From positions 686,501-750,500 of the forward strand of contig NZ_CP067087.1 in the NCBI RefSeq assembly GCF_016745095.1: a stretch of 64,000 nt of DNA. Direction: 5' to 3'. The notes under the pieces were generated by a model. The model searched no databases. It was not told the DNA's origin and saw only the letters and a list, made by a program, of their open reading frames with translations. Numbering within the stretch: the stretch's first letter is position 1; every line of letters begins with the position of its first letter. Shown in pieces: positions 45,684 to 55,718 of the stretch. This DNA comes from Croceicoccus sp. YJ47 (GTDB lineage Bacteria; Pseudomonadota; Alphaproteobacteria; Sphingomonadales; Sphingomonadaceae). The position numbers were made by a program, and so were the translations under genes.

Positions 45684-45818
45684 GGGCCGTGTCTACCGCG
45701 AACGGACCGATCTTCGCGTTCGGGACGGCGTTCTAAGGCTGGCGTTTCCGGTTGAAACTGATACCGAATAGCGCGCTCGCGCCGTCTGGCGCCATGATCG
45801 ATTGAGGGGGATTTATCC

Positions 45819-48725
45819 ATGCGTATCATCACCGCCTGCCTTGCCGCCGTTTCCTCGCTCGCGCTGTCGGCCTGCGCCGTGCAGAATGCGAGTGTGCCCG
45901 TCGCCGCAAATGCACCCGCCCCGGACATGGCCCCTTCGATGGCAGAGCCCGCCTCGCTCGACGCGCTGATCGCCGAGGTCGATATTCCCTATGACCGGTT
46001 CACGCTGGACAACGGCCTGACCGTGCTGGTGCATGAGGATCGCAAGGCGCCGCTGGTCGCCGTTTCGGTCTGGTACGGCGTGGGATCGAAACATGAGCCC
46101 GAGGGCAAGACCGGTTTTGCCCATCTGTTCGAGCACCTGATGTTCAACGGGTCGGAAAATGCGCCGGGCGATTTCTTTCAACCGTTGCAGGATGCCGGCG
46201 CGACCGATTTCAACGGCACGACCTGGTTCGACCGCACCAACTATTTCGAGACCGTGCCGACCGGCGCGCTCGACCGTGCGCTGATGCTGGAAAGCGACCG
46301 CATGGGCTATCTGCTCGGCGCGGTGACGCAGGAAAAGCTCGATAACCAGATCGGCGTGGTTCAGAACGAAAAGCGTCAGGGCGACAATCAGCCCTACGGC
46401 ATGGTCGAATATCTGGAGCTTGAAACGCTCTATCCCGAAGCGCACCCCTATGCCCATTCGACGATCGGCTCGCTGGAAGACCTGTCGTCCGCCACGCTCG
46501 ACGATGTGAAGGACTGGTTCCGCGATCATTACGGGCCGAACAATGCAGTGCTCGTGCTGTCGGGCGATATCGACACCGCGACGGCGCGGGCAAAGGTGTC
46601 GAAATGGTTCGGCGCCATCCCGGCCGGCCCGGCCATCGCGCCGGTCGCCGCGCCGGTGCCGACGCTTCCCGCCGATGTCGAACGCACGCTCACCGACCAG
46701 GTGGCGACGACGCGCGTCTATCGCATCTGGGCGACGCCGGGGCTCGACAATCCCGATTACCTGCCGCTCGATGCTGCCGCGTCCGTGCTCGGCGGGCTGG
46801 CGAGCTCGCGGCTCGACAATACGCTGGTCCGGGATGAGGAGATCGCCGTCCGCGTCGTCGCCAGCAACAGCGCCTTTGCCCAGGGCGGGCAATTCACCGT
46901 CTATGCCGACGTGAAGGACGGCGTCGATCCGCAGGAGGTCGCCGACGCGCTCGACCGCGAAATCGCCCGCATGATCGCGCAGGGACCGACCGAGGATGAA
47001 TTGCTGCGGGCCAAGACCACCTATGCCGCGTCGCAGATCCGCGGCCTCGACAATCTCGGCGGGTTTGCGGGCAAGGCACCGACGCTCGCGCAGAGCCTCC
47101 TGTACCAAGGCTCGCCCGACGCGTACAAACGGGAGCTGCAACGCGCCGCCGACCTGACCCCGGCGCAGGTTCGCACCGCGGCGCAGACATGGCTGTCCCG
47201 GCCCGTCTTCCGCCTCACGGTGGAGCCGGGCGAACGGAACGAGGAAGGCGCCACGCCCGGAAGCTACCGCACCGGTACCGATGGCGCACTGCGCGGCCCG
47301 GCCTTCTTCATGCAGCCGGGCACCGATCCTGCCGCCGTCATGACGCAGGCAGAGGCGGACCGCTCGCAATTGCCGGAGATCGCTGAGCTTGCCGCACTCG
47401 ATTTCCCGGAGATACAGCGTGCCACATTGTCGAACGGGATCGAGGTCTATTTCGCGCAGCGCGACGCGATCCCGACCGTGTCGATCCGGCTCGCCTTCGA
47501 CGCAGGCTATGCCGCCGATCCGCGCGATTCGCTGGGCACGCAATCGCTGATGCTGTCGTTGATGGACGAAGGCACGGCGACGCTCGATGCCGAGCAGCTG
47601 GCCATTGCGAAGGAACGGCTCGGTGCCTCGATCGGGTCGGGGGCGAGCCTCGACGAAACCTATTTTCAGCTCGACGCCCTGGCGCCCAATCTCCTGCCCT
47701 CGCTCGAACTCCTGTCGGACTATGTGCGCAATCCCGCCTTCGCGCAGGACGATCTCGACCGGGTACGTGCGCAGCAATTGAACCGGCTCGACAATGAGCT
47801 GACCTCGCCCGGCGCCATTGCGCAGCGGGCGCTGTTCCCGCTGCTTTACGGGCCGAACCACCCCTATGGCATTCCGCCGTCGGGCCTCGGCAATCGCGCC
47901 GCGGTGGAGGCGGTTTCCCAAGGCCAGATCGCGGGCTTTCATGACACATGGCTGCGCCCCGATCTGGCGAAGATCTTCGTCGTCGGGGACAGTTCGCTCG
48001 GTGAAATCACGCGGCTGCTGGAGGCGAGTTTCGGCGATTGGCAGGCTCCGGCGACGTCCGCGCCGACGAAGGACTTCAACGTCGATGTCCCGGCACAGCA
48101 ATCGCGCATCGTGTTGATCGACCGGCCCAATTCGCCGCAATCGATCGTCTTGGGCGCGCGCGTGCTGGATCAGAAGGGCACTGACGATCTCGTGCCGCTG
48201 GGCAGCGCCAATTACGTGTTCGGCGGCAATTTCCTCTCGCGCATCAACATGAACCTGCGCGAGACGAAGGGCTGGTCCTATGGCGTGCGGAGCATCGTGT
48301 CGCGGCCCGTCGATCGTTCCTCCTTCATGATCTATGCCCCGGTGCAGGCGGACCGGACGGGCGACTCCATCGCGGAATTGCGCCGCGACCTCTCCGCCTT
48401 CACCGCCGACAAGGGCGTGAGCGCGTCCGAGCTCAGCGCCCTGGTCAATTCCAACATCCGGGAATTGCCCGGTTCGTTCGAAACGCAGGGCGACGTGCTG
48501 GGCGGCATCACGAGCATCGTGCGCAACGGGTGGAGCGACGATTATTACGAAATGCTCGCCGACCGCTATCGCGGCCTGACCGCGGCGCAGCTCGATGCCG
48601 AGGCCCGCTCCGCCTTTCGAGGGGACGATCTCGTCTTCGTGGTGGTCGGCGATGCGGACGTGGTGGAACCGCAGCTGGAATCGCTCGGCCTTCCGGTGGA
48701 GGTCCGCACGCCTTCGGGCGAATAG
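45819..48725 (+). CDS. M16-family zinc metallopeptidase, lipoprotein, two-domain (pitrilysin type)
   Basis: N-terminal lipoprotein signal with lipobox LSAC (Cys-19). Two homologous M16 halves follow. The first carries the inverted zinc motif HLFEH (His-102, Glu-105, His-106) in a region reading GKTGFAHLFEHLMFNGS, with the distal Glu in QNEKRQGD. The second half (from about 525) lacks the motif and holds the R/Y pair region TKGWSYGVRS typical of the inactive half. 968 residues, probably facing the periplasm, degrading peptides. It stands alone, divergent from clpB (241 bases) and convergent with gatB. Confidence 0.92.
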   Translation: MRIITACLAAVSSLALSACAVQNASVPVAANAPAPDMAPSMAEPASLDALIAEVDIPYDRFTLDNGLTVLVHEDRKAPLVAVSVWYGVGSKHEPEGKTGFAHLFEHLMFNGSENAPGDFFQPLQDAGATDFNGTTWFDRTNYFETVPTGALDRALMLESDRMGYLLGAVTQEKLDNQIGVVQNEKRQGDNQPYGMVEYLELETLYPEAHPYAHSTIGSLEDLSSATLDDVKDWFRDHYGPNNAVLVLSGDIDTATARAKVSKWFGAIPAGPAIAPVAAPVPTLPADVERTLTDQVATTRVYRIWATPGLDNPDYLPLDAAASVLGGLASSRLDNTLVRDEEIAVRVVASNSAFAQGGQFTVYADVKDGVDPQEVADALDREIARMIAQGPTEDELLRAKTTYAASQIRGLDNLGGFAGKAPTLAQSLLYQGSPDAYKRELQRAADLTPAQVRTAAQTWLSRPVFRLTVEPGERNEEGATPGSYRTGTDGALRGPAFFMQPGTDPAAVMTQAEADRSQLPEIAELAALDFPEIQRATLSNGIEVYFAQRDAIPTVSIRLAFDAGYAADPRDSLGTQSLMLSLMDEGTATLDAEQLAIAKERLGASIGSGASLDETYFQLDALAPNLLPSLELLSDYVRNPAFAQDDLDRVRAQQLNRLDNELTSPGAIAQRALFPLLYGPNHPYGIPPSGLGNRAAVEAVSQGQIAGFHDTWLRPDLAKIFVVGDSSLGEITRLLEASFGDWQAPATSAPTKDFNVDVPAQQSRIVLIDRPNSPQSIVLGARVLDQKGTDDLVPLGSANYVFGGNFLSRINMNLRETKGWSYGVRSIVSRPVDRSSFMIYAPVQADRTGDSIAELRRDLSAFTADKGVSASELSALVNSNIRELPGSFETQGDVLGGITSIVRNGWSDDYYEMLADRYRGLTAAQLDAEARSAFRGDDLVFVVVGDADVVEPQLESLGLPVEVRTPSGE

Positions 48726-48745
48726 ACCGACACACAGGCACAAGG

Positions 48746-48780
48746 AAAGGGCGCCGGAACTTGCTTCCGGCGCCCTTTTT
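48746..48780. terminator. Terminator between the M16 peptidase and gatB
   Basis: AAAGGGCGCCGGAA pairs with TTCCGGCGCCCTTT across a 5-nt loop and runs into five T residues on the plus strand, 21 bases after the peptidase stop. The flanking A residues make it usable for the convergent gat operon as well. Confidence 0.88.
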
Positions 48781-48804
48781 CGTGGTTTCGTGTTTTTGGG
48801 GTGG

Positions 48805-50301
48805 TTAGCCCAGCTTCTGCTTCAGGATGTCGTTGACGACCTGCGGATTGGCCTTGCCCTGCATCGCCTTCATCGTCTGTCCGACAAAGAACCCGAAGAG
48901 CCGGTCCTTGCCGCCGCGATAGGCTTCGACCTTGTCCGGGTTGTCGGCCAAAACGGTATCCACCGCCGCCTCGATCGCGCCGGTGTCGCTTTCCTGCTTC
49001 AGCCCCTCACGCTCGACGATTTCACCGGCACCGTCGCCGGTTTCCAGCATGATTTCGAGCACCTGCTTCGCAATGGAGCCGGAAATCGTGCCATCCCCGA
49101 TCAACGCGAGCAGTTCGCCGGCCTTTTCCGGCGTGACCGGGCTGTCGGACAGATCCTTGCCCAGCTTGTTGAGCGCGCCGAACAATTCGCTCATCAACCA
49201 GTTCGACGCCTGCTTGGCCACGTCGGCTTGTGCCTTGCCCTGCTGCTGCGCCGCGGTGGTCAGCAGCTTTTCGAACCAGCGCGCGGTTTCGACCTCGGCC
49301 GTCAGCACCGCCGCATTATAGGGCGGCACGCCAAGCTCGTTCTCGTACCGCAGACGCTTCGCATCGGGCAGTTCGGGCAGGCTGTCACGGCACGCGGCCA
49401 GAAACGCATCGTCCAGTTCGAGCGGCAACAGGTCCGGATCGGGGAAGTAGCGATAATCGTGCGCGTCTTCCTTGCTCCGCATCGACCGCGTCGTGCCGGT
49501 GTCGGGATCGAACAGGCGGGTTTCCTGCACGACCTTGCCGCCATCCTCGATCAGCTCGACCTGCCGGTTGGCTTCATATTCGATCGTCGCCATGACGAAG
49601 CGCACCGAATTGACGTTCTTCGTCTCGGTCCGCGTGCCGAATTCCTCCCCCGGGCGGCGCACCGACACGTTCACGTCGGCGCGCATGGAGCCTTCCTCCA
49701 TATTGCCGTCGCACGAGCCGACATAGCGCAGGATCGTGCGCAGCTTGCGGACATAGGCGCCAGCCTCTGCGGGCGAGCGCATGTCGGGCTTCGACACGAT
49801 CTCCATCAGCGCGACGCCGCTCCGGTTGAGGTCGACATAGGACATCGTGGGATGCTGATCATGCATCAGCTTGCCTGCGTCCTGCTCGACATGGATGCGC
49901 TCCACCCCAATGCGCTTGGTGGTGTTTTCGGGGTCTTTTTCATCGAGCACGATGTCGAGATGCCCCTCACCCACCAACGGATGATAGAGCTGGCTGATCT
50001 GGTACCCCTGCGGGAGATCGGCGTAGAAGTAATTCTTCCGGTCGAAACGCGACCACGCGTTGATCTGCGCATCGATGGCCATGCCCGTGCGCACCGCCTG
50101 CCGGATGCATTCGCGGTTCGGCACCGGCAACATGCCCGGCATCGCCGCATCGACGAGGCTGACCTGCGTGTTCGGCTCCGCGCCGAACGCCGTCGCCGCG
50201 CCCGAAAACAGCTTGGCCTTCGACGTTACCTGCGCATGAACCTCGAGGCCGATGACGACCTCCCACTCACCCGTGGCGCCGTGAATCGTATAGGTGCTCA
50301 T
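48805..50301 (-). CDS. gatB: Aspartyl/glutamyl-tRNA amidotransferase subunit B
   Basis: Kinase/amidation subunit that converts Glu-tRNA-Gln (and Asp-tRNA-Asn) to Gln/Asn-tRNA, using ammonia from GatA. GatB motifs: [19 protein letters not shown]-like [10 protein letters not shown], the Zn/Mg-site region and the C-terminal YqeY-like tail ([29 protein letters not shown]). 498 residues. Start taken at ATG 50301, overlapping the gatA stop (ATGA); an ATG at 50313 is also possible. Confidence 0.96.
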   Translation of the reverse strand: MSTYTIHGATGEWEVVIGLEVHAQVTSKAKLFSGAATAFGAEPNTQVSLVDAAMPGMLPVPNRECIRQAVRTGMAIDAQINAWSRFDRKNYFYADLPQGYQISQLYHPLVGEGHLDIVLDEKDPENTTKRIGVERIHVEQDAGKLMHDQHPTMSYVDLNRSGVALMEIVSKPDMRSPAEAGAYVRKLRTILRYVGSCDGNMEEGSMRADVNVSVRRPGEEFGTRTETKNVNSVRFVMATIEYEANRQVELIEDGGKVVQETRLFDPDTGTTRSMRSKEDAHDYRYFPDPDLLPLELDDAFLAACRDSLPELPDAKRLRYENELGVPPYNAAVLTAEVETARWFEKLLTTAAQQQGKAQADVAKQASNWLMSELFGALNKLGKDLSDSPVTPEKAGELLALIGDGTISGSIAKQVLEIMLETGDGAGEIVEREGLKQESDTGAIEAAVDTVLADNPDKVEAYRGGKDRLFGFFVGQTMKAMQGKANPQVVNDILKQKLG

Positions 50302-51785
50302 GCTTTCCACCATGTGTCGGGCTTCGCCGTGAAACCGGCGCGCTGTTCGATGGCGAGCCCGGCGTTCAGCACGCCCTGCTCGTCGAAACCCTTGCCGATG
50401 ATCTGTAGCCCCAGCGGCAGACCATCGCGGTTCAGCCCGGCCGGCACCGACATCGCCGGCAATCCCGCGAGCGAGGCGGGAACCGCGAACACATCGTTGA
50501 GATACATCGAAAGCGGGTCCGAAACCTTGTCACCCAGCGCAAATGCCGCCGAAGGGCACGTCGGCGCGAGGATCACGTCGCAGCTTTCCCAGGCCTTGGC
50601 GAAATCATCGGCGATCAGCTGCCGCACCTTCTGCGCCTGCGTGTAATAGGCGTCGTAGAATCCGGCGCTCAACACATAGGTGCCGATCATGATGCGGCGC
50701 TTCACTTCCTTGCCGAAACCGGCGGCGCGGGTCGCGGCATACATGTCCTGCAACCCCGCCCCGTCGGGAAGGTCGCGCAAGCCGTAACGCACCCCGTCAT
50801 AACGCGCGAGGTTGGAGGACGCCTCCGCCGGCGCGATGATGTAATAGGCCGGCAGCGCATATTTCGTATGCGGCAGCGAGATGTCGACGATCGTCGCGCC
50901 CGCATCCTTGAGCCAGGCGATCCCGTCGTCCCAGCTTTTCGCGACGTCGGCATCCATGCCGTCCATGCGGTATTCGCGCGGAATGCCGACGCGCTTGCCC
51001 GAAAGGTCGGGGTTCAACCCTGCCTCCCATTCCGGGACAGGCGCGTCGAGGCTGGTCGAATCCTTGGGGTCGAAACCAGCCATCGCCTCCAGCATGATGG
51101 CGCAGTCGCGGGTGTCGCGCGCCATCGGTCCGGGCTGATCCAGGCTGGAGGCGAACGCCACCACGCCCCAGCGCGAGCAGCGGCCATAGGTCGGCTTGAT
51201 CCCGGTGATGCCGGTAAAGGCGGCAGGCTGCCGGATGGAGCCGCCGGTGTCGGTGCCGGTCGCCGCCGGGCACAGCCGCGCCGCGACCGCCGCGCTCGAC
51301 CCGCCGGACGAACCGCCGGGGGCGAGCGGCGCATCGCTGCCGTTCGCGCGCCACGGGTTGACGACATTGCCGAATGCGCTCGTCTCGTTCGACGAACCCA
51401 TCGCGAACTGGTCGAGGTTCAGCTTGCCCAGCATGCCCGCGCCCGCATCCCACAGCTTTGCGGAAACGGTCGATTCGTATTGCGGCACGAACCCTTCGAG
51501 GATGTGGCTCGCCGCCGTCGTCGGCGTGCCGTCGGTGGCGAACAGGTCCTTCATCCCGATGGGCACGCCGCCCATCTTGCCGATGTCCTGCCCCTTCGCA
51601 CGCCGCGCGTCGACATTGCGCGCCGCGTCGAGCGCGCTGTCCGGCGTGGTCACGATGAAGGCGTTGAGATCGGACGCGGCGGCGACGGCGGCGTTGAACG
51701 CCTCGGCCACCTCGACCGCGGTGAAATCGCCATTGGCGACGCCGTCGCGAATCTGCGCGACGCCCATTTCGGTATGTTCGGTCAT
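50298..51785 (-). CDS. gatA: Aspartyl/glutamyl-tRNA amidotransferase subunit A
   Basis: Glutaminase subunit of the amidase signature family; releases ammonia that is channelled to GatB. The Ser-cisSer-Lys triad is visible: Lys-79 in GMKDLF, Ser-159 in [10 protein letters not shown], Ser-183 in [11 protein letters not shown]. 495 residues. Its start codon shares one base with the gatC stop (TAATG), and its end overlaps gatB, so the three subunits are translationally coupled. Confidence 0.97.
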   Translation of the reverse strand: MTEHTEMGVAQIRDGVANGDFTAVEVAEAFNAAVAAASDLNAFIVTTPDSALDAARNVDARRAKGQDIGKMGGVPIGMKDLFATDGTPTTAASHILEGFVPQYESTVSAKLWDAGAGMLGKLNLDQFAMGSSNETSAFGNVVNPWRANGSDAPLAPGGSSGGSSAAVAARLCPAATGTDTGGSIRQPAAFTGITGIKPTYGRCSRWGVVAFASSLDQPGPMARDTRDCAIMLEAMAGFDPKDSTSLDAPVPEWEAGLNPDLSGKRVGIPREYRMDGMDADVAKSWDDGIAWLKDAGATIVDISLPHTKYALPAYYIIAPAEASSNLARYDGVRYGLRDLPDGAGLQDMYAATRAAGFGKEVKRRIMIGTYVLSAGFYDAYYTQAQKVRQLIADDFAKAWESCDVILAPTCPSAAFALGDKVSDPLSMYLNDVFAVPASLAGLPAMSVPAGLNRDGLPLGLQIIGKGFDEQGVLNAGLAIEQRAGFTAKPDTWWKA

Positions 51786-52087
51786 TATTCGATCACCTTC
51801 GGCACGCCGAAAAACCCGTGTTCGGGGGCCGGCGCATTGGCGAGCACCTTGTCGCGCACGCCGCCTCCCGTCTTGGGATCGGCATTCACTTCATCCTCGC
51901 GCAGGCGCAGCGCATTGGGCACGACCGTCGCCATCGGCTCCACGCCGGTGACATCGACCTCGCCCAGCTGTTCGACCCAGCCGAGGATGTTGTTGAGTTC
52001 GGGGACCATGGCCTCGACCTCCGCATCGCTCATGGCGATGCGGGCGAGGCTGGCGATCTTGGTGACCGTTGCTTTATCGACTGACAT
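51785..52087 (-). CDS. gatC: Aspartyl/glutamyl-tRNA amidotransferase subunit C
   Basis: Small subunit that stabilises GatA-Gat[18 protein letters not shown] and [17 protein letters not shown]-type helix ([21 protein letters not shown]) followed by the ...REDEVN... tail match the family. 100 residues. ATG 52087 was chosen over an upstream start at 52123, because the family begins MSVDKATV. First gene of gatC-A-B. Confidence 0.95.
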   Translation of the reverse strand: MSVDKATVTKIASLARIAMSDAEVEAMVPELNNILGWVEQLGEVDVTGVEPMATVVPNALRLREDEVNADPKTGGGVRDKVLANAPAPEHGFFGVPKVIE

Positions 52088-52153
52088 GACACGCGCGTTA
52101 GCCAGACAGCCGCCGCTTGCCAAGCGGCTGTGTGACCGGCGGCGTGTAAAAAA

Positions 52154-52702
52154 TTACTCCGCCGGGGCGGGCTGCTGCGGCAGGGGCGCGGGCAGCGGGG
52201 CCCCGCCGGGACCGCCCTGTCCGCCAAGACCCATGGCGCGAAGCTGCTCCTGCATCGCCTGAATCTCGGCCTGGCTGCGGAATTCGAGCAGTTCTACGGT
52301 GAATTCGAGGTCGCTGTTGGGCGGGATCACGCCGCCGCCTGCGCCCTCTGCGCCATAGGCGAGATCGGAGGGGATATTGACCACATAGCGTCCGCCGGTC
52401 TGCATCCGGGTGAGCGCGTCGGCAAAGCCGGGCATCACCCCGCCGACCGGCATCGCGGCCTGTTCGCCGCTGTCGAAGACCGTACCGTCGGGCAGACGCC
52501 CTTCGTAATTCACCAGCACGACATCGTCCATCGACGGGCTCGGCCCCTCGCCCGCGGCGAGCGTATCGATCGTCACGCCTTCGTAGCGCGAGGCCCACGC
52601 CACACCGGCGGCGAGCAGGACGGCGATTGCGATCCCGATCCAGAGCTTGGTGATGATGCCCTTGCCGATGGGCTGCAACGGTACGCGGGTGACTTCGGCC
52701 AT
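52154..52702 (-). CDS. FKBP-type peptidyl-prolyl isomerase, membrane-anchored
   Basis: Catalyses cis-trans isomerisation at proline. N-terminal basic stretch and one membrane anchor (LWIGIAIAVLLAAGVAWA), then an FKBP domain: DVVLVNYEGRLPDGTVFDSG, PVGGVMPGFADAL, GGRYVVNIPSDLAYGAEGAGG and the end strand LEFTVELLEF. A Gln/Gly/Pro-rich tail closes the protein. The active domain is expected in the periplasm. Start ATG 52702 has GGGGAAG just upstream; ATG 52714 is an alternative. 182 residues. Separated from rpsU by a terminator and from gatC by 66 bases. Confidence 0.9.
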   Translation of the reverse strand: MAEVTRVPLQPIGKGIITKLWIGIAIAVLLAAGVAWASRYEGVTIDTLAAGEGPSPSMDDVVLVNYEGRLPDGTVFDSGEQAAMPVGGVMPGFADALTRMQTGGRYVVNIPSDLAYGAEGAGGGVIPPNSDLEFTVELLEFRSQAEIQAMQEQLRAMGLGGQGGPGGAPLPAPLPQQPAPAE

Positions 52703-52760
52703 GATCTTCCCCATTCTTGAACGACGGTCAGTTTGCGAAGGCCCCGCCATGGCGGGCAGC

Positions 52761-52790
52761 AAAAAGGGCGCCGGAAATATCTGGCGCCCT
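52761..52790 (-). terminator. Rho-independent terminator downstream of rpsU
   Basis: On the minus strand an 11-bp stem (AGGGCGCCAGA with TCCGGCGCCCT, one G-U pair) with a 4-nt loop is followed by TTTTT. It stops rpsU transcription and separates it from the prolyl isomerase gene. Confidence 0.85.
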
Positions 52791-52861
52791 GATGGCTCAT
52801 GCAGGCGGCGGCGACAAGAGGCTTTGTGCCGTGCCGCGCGCCCTCATGCAAAGGCTATGGC

Positions 52862-53068
52862 TTAACGCACGCCATCGCGTTCGGCGCGCTTGCGCTCGAG
52901 CTTGCGGGCGCGGCGCACGGCGGCAGCCTTTTCACGCGCACGCTTCTCGCTCGGCTTTTCGTAGTGGCGGCGCAATTTCATTTCGCGATACACGCCTTCA
53001 CGCTGAAGCTTCTTCTTCAACGCACGAAGGGCCTGGTCGACATTGTTATCGCGAACCATGATTTGCAT
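52862..53068 (-). CDS. rpsU: 30S ribosomal protein S21
   Basis: Small basic ribosomal protein of the 30S subunit near the anti-Shine-Dalgarno region. [20 protein letters not shown] is the family N-terminus, [22 protein letters not shown] the conserved middle. 68 residues. Start ATG 53068 with AGGTAG nine bases upstream. It forms a single-gene unit closed by a strong terminator. Confidence 0.96.
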   Translation of the reverse strand: MQIMVRDNNVDQALRALKKKLQREGVYREMKLRRHYEKPSEKRAREKAAAVRRARKLERKRAERDGVR

Positions 53069-53401
53069 ATTCTGAAACTACCTCACATCTGTTGTCAGTT
53101 CGGCCAATGATGCCACCGCCGGTCGGACCGGTCCGCATGCACCTCGACTCGATGAAAAACGAATCACATTGCCAGAAGAGCCCGAATTCAACGAAAAACC
53201 GGCCATAGCTGGCGGCGCCGCTACCACCCGCAATGCGGAAAAGCAAGCGCCGGAACCGGTATCATATACCACGCAACGTGCCTTCGCGCAAATCCGGGCC
53301 AGTACGCGCGCCGATCATCGGGAACGCCGCTTTTTTCCCGCGTTTGGCGGCGCGCCGCGACACGCCCCTTTCGCATTCGCGCGGCAACGCGTAAGGCGCT
53401 C
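53069..53401. promoter_or_regulatory. Divergent intergenic region between rpsU and fluC
   Basis: 333 bases with no gene. A 13-nt palindrome GGTAT-CAT-ATACC lies at 53258-53270. On the minus strand it includes TATGAT, with TTGCGC 19 bases upstream (or TATATG at 17), a fair sigma-70 promoter for rpsU with a leader of about 185 bases. No fluoride riboswitch-like fold was found before fluC. Confidence 0.45.
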
Positions 53402-53830
53402 ATGATAATGAACCAGACCACCATGAACCACCCATCGCCCCTTTTCGCATCGTTTCTCGTCGCCGCAGGTGGCGGGACCGGTGCCGTGCTGCGCTATCAG
53501 CTCGGCCGCGCGATCACCGGCCTCTTCCCCGCGTCGAGCGGGAGCTTCCCCTGGCCGACACTCGCCGCGAATGTCTTCGGCAGCCTCGCCATGGGGGCGT
53601 TGATCGCGTGGCTCGCCCGGCATGGCGGTGGGGGGAGCGAGGCCTGGCGCCTCCTGCTGGGCGTAGGCCTGCTCGGCGGTTTCACCACGTTTTCCTCGTT
53701 CAGCCTCGAACTCGTCATGCTGTGGGAACGCGGCGCGGCGCTCGCGGCACTGACCTATGCTCTGGTCTCGGTGATCGCCGGAGTCGCGGGATTGTTCATC
53801 GGGCTTTCCATCATGCGGGTGGCGGCATGA
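53402..53830 (+). CDS. fluC: Fluoride ion channel CrcB/FluC
   Basis: Small four-helix membrane protein that acts as a dual-topology dimeric F- exporter. Motifs: GGGTGAVLRYQLGR, TLAANVFGS (pore Asn) and GLLGGFTTFSSFSLE, the Phe-box/Na-site loop. 142 residues, somewhat longer than many because of an 11-residue N-terminal lead. Start ATG 53402 with AAGG upstream; ATG 53408 is close by. Its stop overlaps the next gene by ATGA, so this is the head of a five-gene coupled chain. Confidence 0.95.
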   Translation: MIMNQTTMNHPSPLFASFLVAAGGGTGAVLRYQLGRAITGLFPASSGSFPWPTLAANVFGSLAMGALIAWLARHGGGGSEAWRLLLGVGLLGGFTTFSSFSLELVMLWERGAALAALTYALVSVIAGVAGLFIGLSIMRVAA

Positions 53831-55065
53831 GCGCGCCCTACGATCCCCACGCAAAGGGCAGCGACAATGTCCGGCAATTCGTGGTCAGCCGCGACGATGC
53901 GGGCATCCGGCTCGACCGCTGGTTCAAGCGCAACCTGCCGCATATCGGCTTTGCCACCATCTCGCGCTGGGCGCGGACCGGGCAAATCCGGGTCGATGGC
54001 GGGCGGGTCAAGCCTGACGACAGGCTGGAACCGGGACAGCAGATCCGCGTACCACCCGGCGGCGAGACGACCACAGGGGCGCCGCGCGAACGGCGCCCGC
54101 TGACGGACGATCAGCTGGAGCAGGCGGACGCGATGCTGCTCCACCGCGACCGTGCGGCCATCGTGCTGAACAAGCCGCCCGGCCTCGCGACGCAAGGCGG
54201 CACGGGCACGCATCAACATGTCGATGGCCTGCTCGACGCCTATGCGACGGGCGGTGCCAAGGCGCCGCGGCCCCGGCTCGTCCACCGGCTCGATAAGGAT
54301 ACGTCGGGCGTCCTGCTGATCGCCGCGACGCCGGGCAGCGCCGCGTTCTTCTCCAAGCGGTTCTCGGGCCGTTCGGCCAAGAAGATCTACTGGGCGCTGG
54401 TGGTCGGCGTGCCCAAGGTGCCGCACGGGGTCATCGACCTCGCGCTTGCCAAACAGCCCGGCACCGGCGGCGAGAAGATGATGCCGGACGAAGGCGGACA
54501 GGCGGCCAAGACCCGGTATCGCGTGGTCGAACGGGCCGGCAATCGCGCCGCCTGGGTGGAGTTGGAGCCGCTGACCGGCCGCACGCACCAGCTTCGCGTC
54601 CATCTCGCCGCGATCGGCCATCCCATCGTCGGCGACGGCAAATATGGCGCGCAGGAGGCATTCCTCACCGGATCGATCAGCCGCAAGATGCACCTTCACG
54701 CCCGGCGCCTGATCATCGACCATCCCGATGGCGTGGCGCTCGACGTGACGGCGCCGTTGCCCGAACATTTCGCCGCCAGCATGGAGCAGCTGGGCTTCGA
54801 TCCCGCGCTCAGCGACGCCGAGCCGGAGACCGGCCCGCCCCCGCCCCCGCGCGAGATTCTCAAGCAGCAGGCCCGCCGCCACGCAAAGCAGGTGCGCAAG
54901 GACAAGCGCGGCGAACGGCGCGAACGTGCCGGCGTGAAGAGCAGTTCGGGCGGCAAACCGAAATCCCGCCCCGGCAAGACGGCCGGCCCCGCGCGCCCCG
55001 GCCCGAAACGCAACGGCCCCGGCCCCCAGGGCCGCAAGCCGGGCGGAAAGCCGAAGAAGCCATGA
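53827..55065 (+). CDS. 23S rRNA pseudouridine synthase, RluA/RluC family
   Basis: Isomerises uridines to pseudouridine in rRNA. An S4 RNA-binding domain (GIRLDRWFKRNLPHIGFATISRWARTGQIRVDG) is followed by the RluA-type core with the catalytic Asp in HRLDKDTSGVLLIA and the conserved ELEPLTGRTHQLRVHLAAIGHPIVGD. The last about 70 residues are a Lys/Arg/Pro/Gly-rich, disordered tail. RluC is the likeliest assignment, but RluD-type specificity cannot be excluded. 412 residues; start ATG 53827 overlaps fluC. Confidence 0.92.
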   Translation: MSAPYDPHAKGSDNVRQFVVSRDDAGIRLDRWFKRNLPHIGFATISRWARTGQIRVDGGRVKPDDRLEPGQQIRVPPGGETTTGAPRERRPLTDDQLEQADAMLLHRDRAAIVLNKPPGLATQGGTGTHQHVDGLLDAYATGGAKAPRPRLVHRLDKDTSGVLLIAATPGSAAFFSKRFSGRSAKKIYWALVVGVPKVPHGVIDLALAKQPGTGGEKMMPDEGGQAAKTRYRVVERAGNRAAWVELEPLTGRTHQLRVHLAAIGHPIVGDGKYGAQEAFLTGSISRKMHLHARRLIIDHPDGVALDVTAPLPEHFAASMEQLGFDPALSDAEPETGPPPPPREILKQQARRHAKQVRKDKRGERRERAGVKSSSGGKPKSRPGKTAGPARPGPKRNGPGPQGRKPGGKPKKP

Positions 55066-55718
55066 ACCGGCTGGCGATATTCGATTGCGACGGCACGCTC
55101 GTCGATGGGCAGGCGAATGTCTGCGACGCGATGGAGGAAGCCTTTGCCGCCTCCGGTTTGCAGGCGCCCGACCGGCTTGCCATCCGCCGCGCCGTCGGGC
55201 TGTCCCTCCCGCAGGCCATGGCGCAGCTCGTTCCCGAAGGCGACGCGGTACAGCATGAAATGCTGGCCGAACGGTACCGGCTCGCCTTTCGCACCCATCG
55301 CGAGCGGGGCCTGGTGAATGAACCGCTGTATGACGGGATGGCGATGTTGCTGCGCCATCTGCACGCGGCAGGCTGGACGCTGGCCGTCGCCACCGGCAAG
55401 TCGGACCGCGGCCTCGCCCATTGCCTCGACCATCATGGCATCGCCGACCTGTTCGAAAGCCTGCAGACCGCCGACCGGCACCCGTCGAAGCCGCATCCGT
55501 CCATGATCGAACGTATTCTGGACGATACGGGCGTCGATGCGGACCATGCGGTGATGATCGGGGATACCAGCTTCGACATGCTGATGGCCGATGCCGCCGG
55601 CGTTCGCGGCGTCGGGGTCGCATGGGGTTATCATGCGCCGGACGAATTGATGGCGGCTGGCGCCGATGCGGTGGCGAACGACATGGACGACCTTCAAAAA
55701 CTGCTGGGCGCGGCGTGA
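55062..55718 (+). CDS. HAD-superfamily phosphatase (phosphoglycolate phosphatase-like)
   Basis: HAD fold subfamily IA: nucleophile motif IFDCDGTLVDG, motif II VATGKSDRG (Thr/Ser), Lys in HPSKPHPS and the acidic motif MIGDTSFDMLMADAAG. A helical cap lies between 20 and 85. 218 residues, cytoplasmic; the substrate (phosphoglycolate, pyrophosphate or another small phosphate) cannot be read from the sequence. Start ATG 55062 overlaps the synthase stop by four bases. Confidence 0.9.
   Translation: MNRLAIFDCDGTLVDGQANVCDAMEEAFAASGLQAPDRLAIRRAVGLSLPQAMAQLVPEGDAVQHEMLAERYRLAFRTHRERGLVNEPLYDGMAMLLRHLHAAGWTLAVATGKSDRGLAHCLDHHGIADLFESLQTADRHPSKPHPSMIERILDDTGVDADHAVMIGDTSFDMLMADAAGVRGVGVAWGYHAPDELMAAGADAVANDMDDLQKLLGAA

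Noticed and set aside
45813-48743. 976-codon minus-strand open frame opposite the M16 peptidase
   Set aside because: Shadow of a gene with HLFEH and two complete M16 halves.
53270-53401. Fluoride riboswitch upstream of fluC
   Set aside because: No conserved fluoride-aptamer sequence or pseudoknot pattern could be found before the gene.
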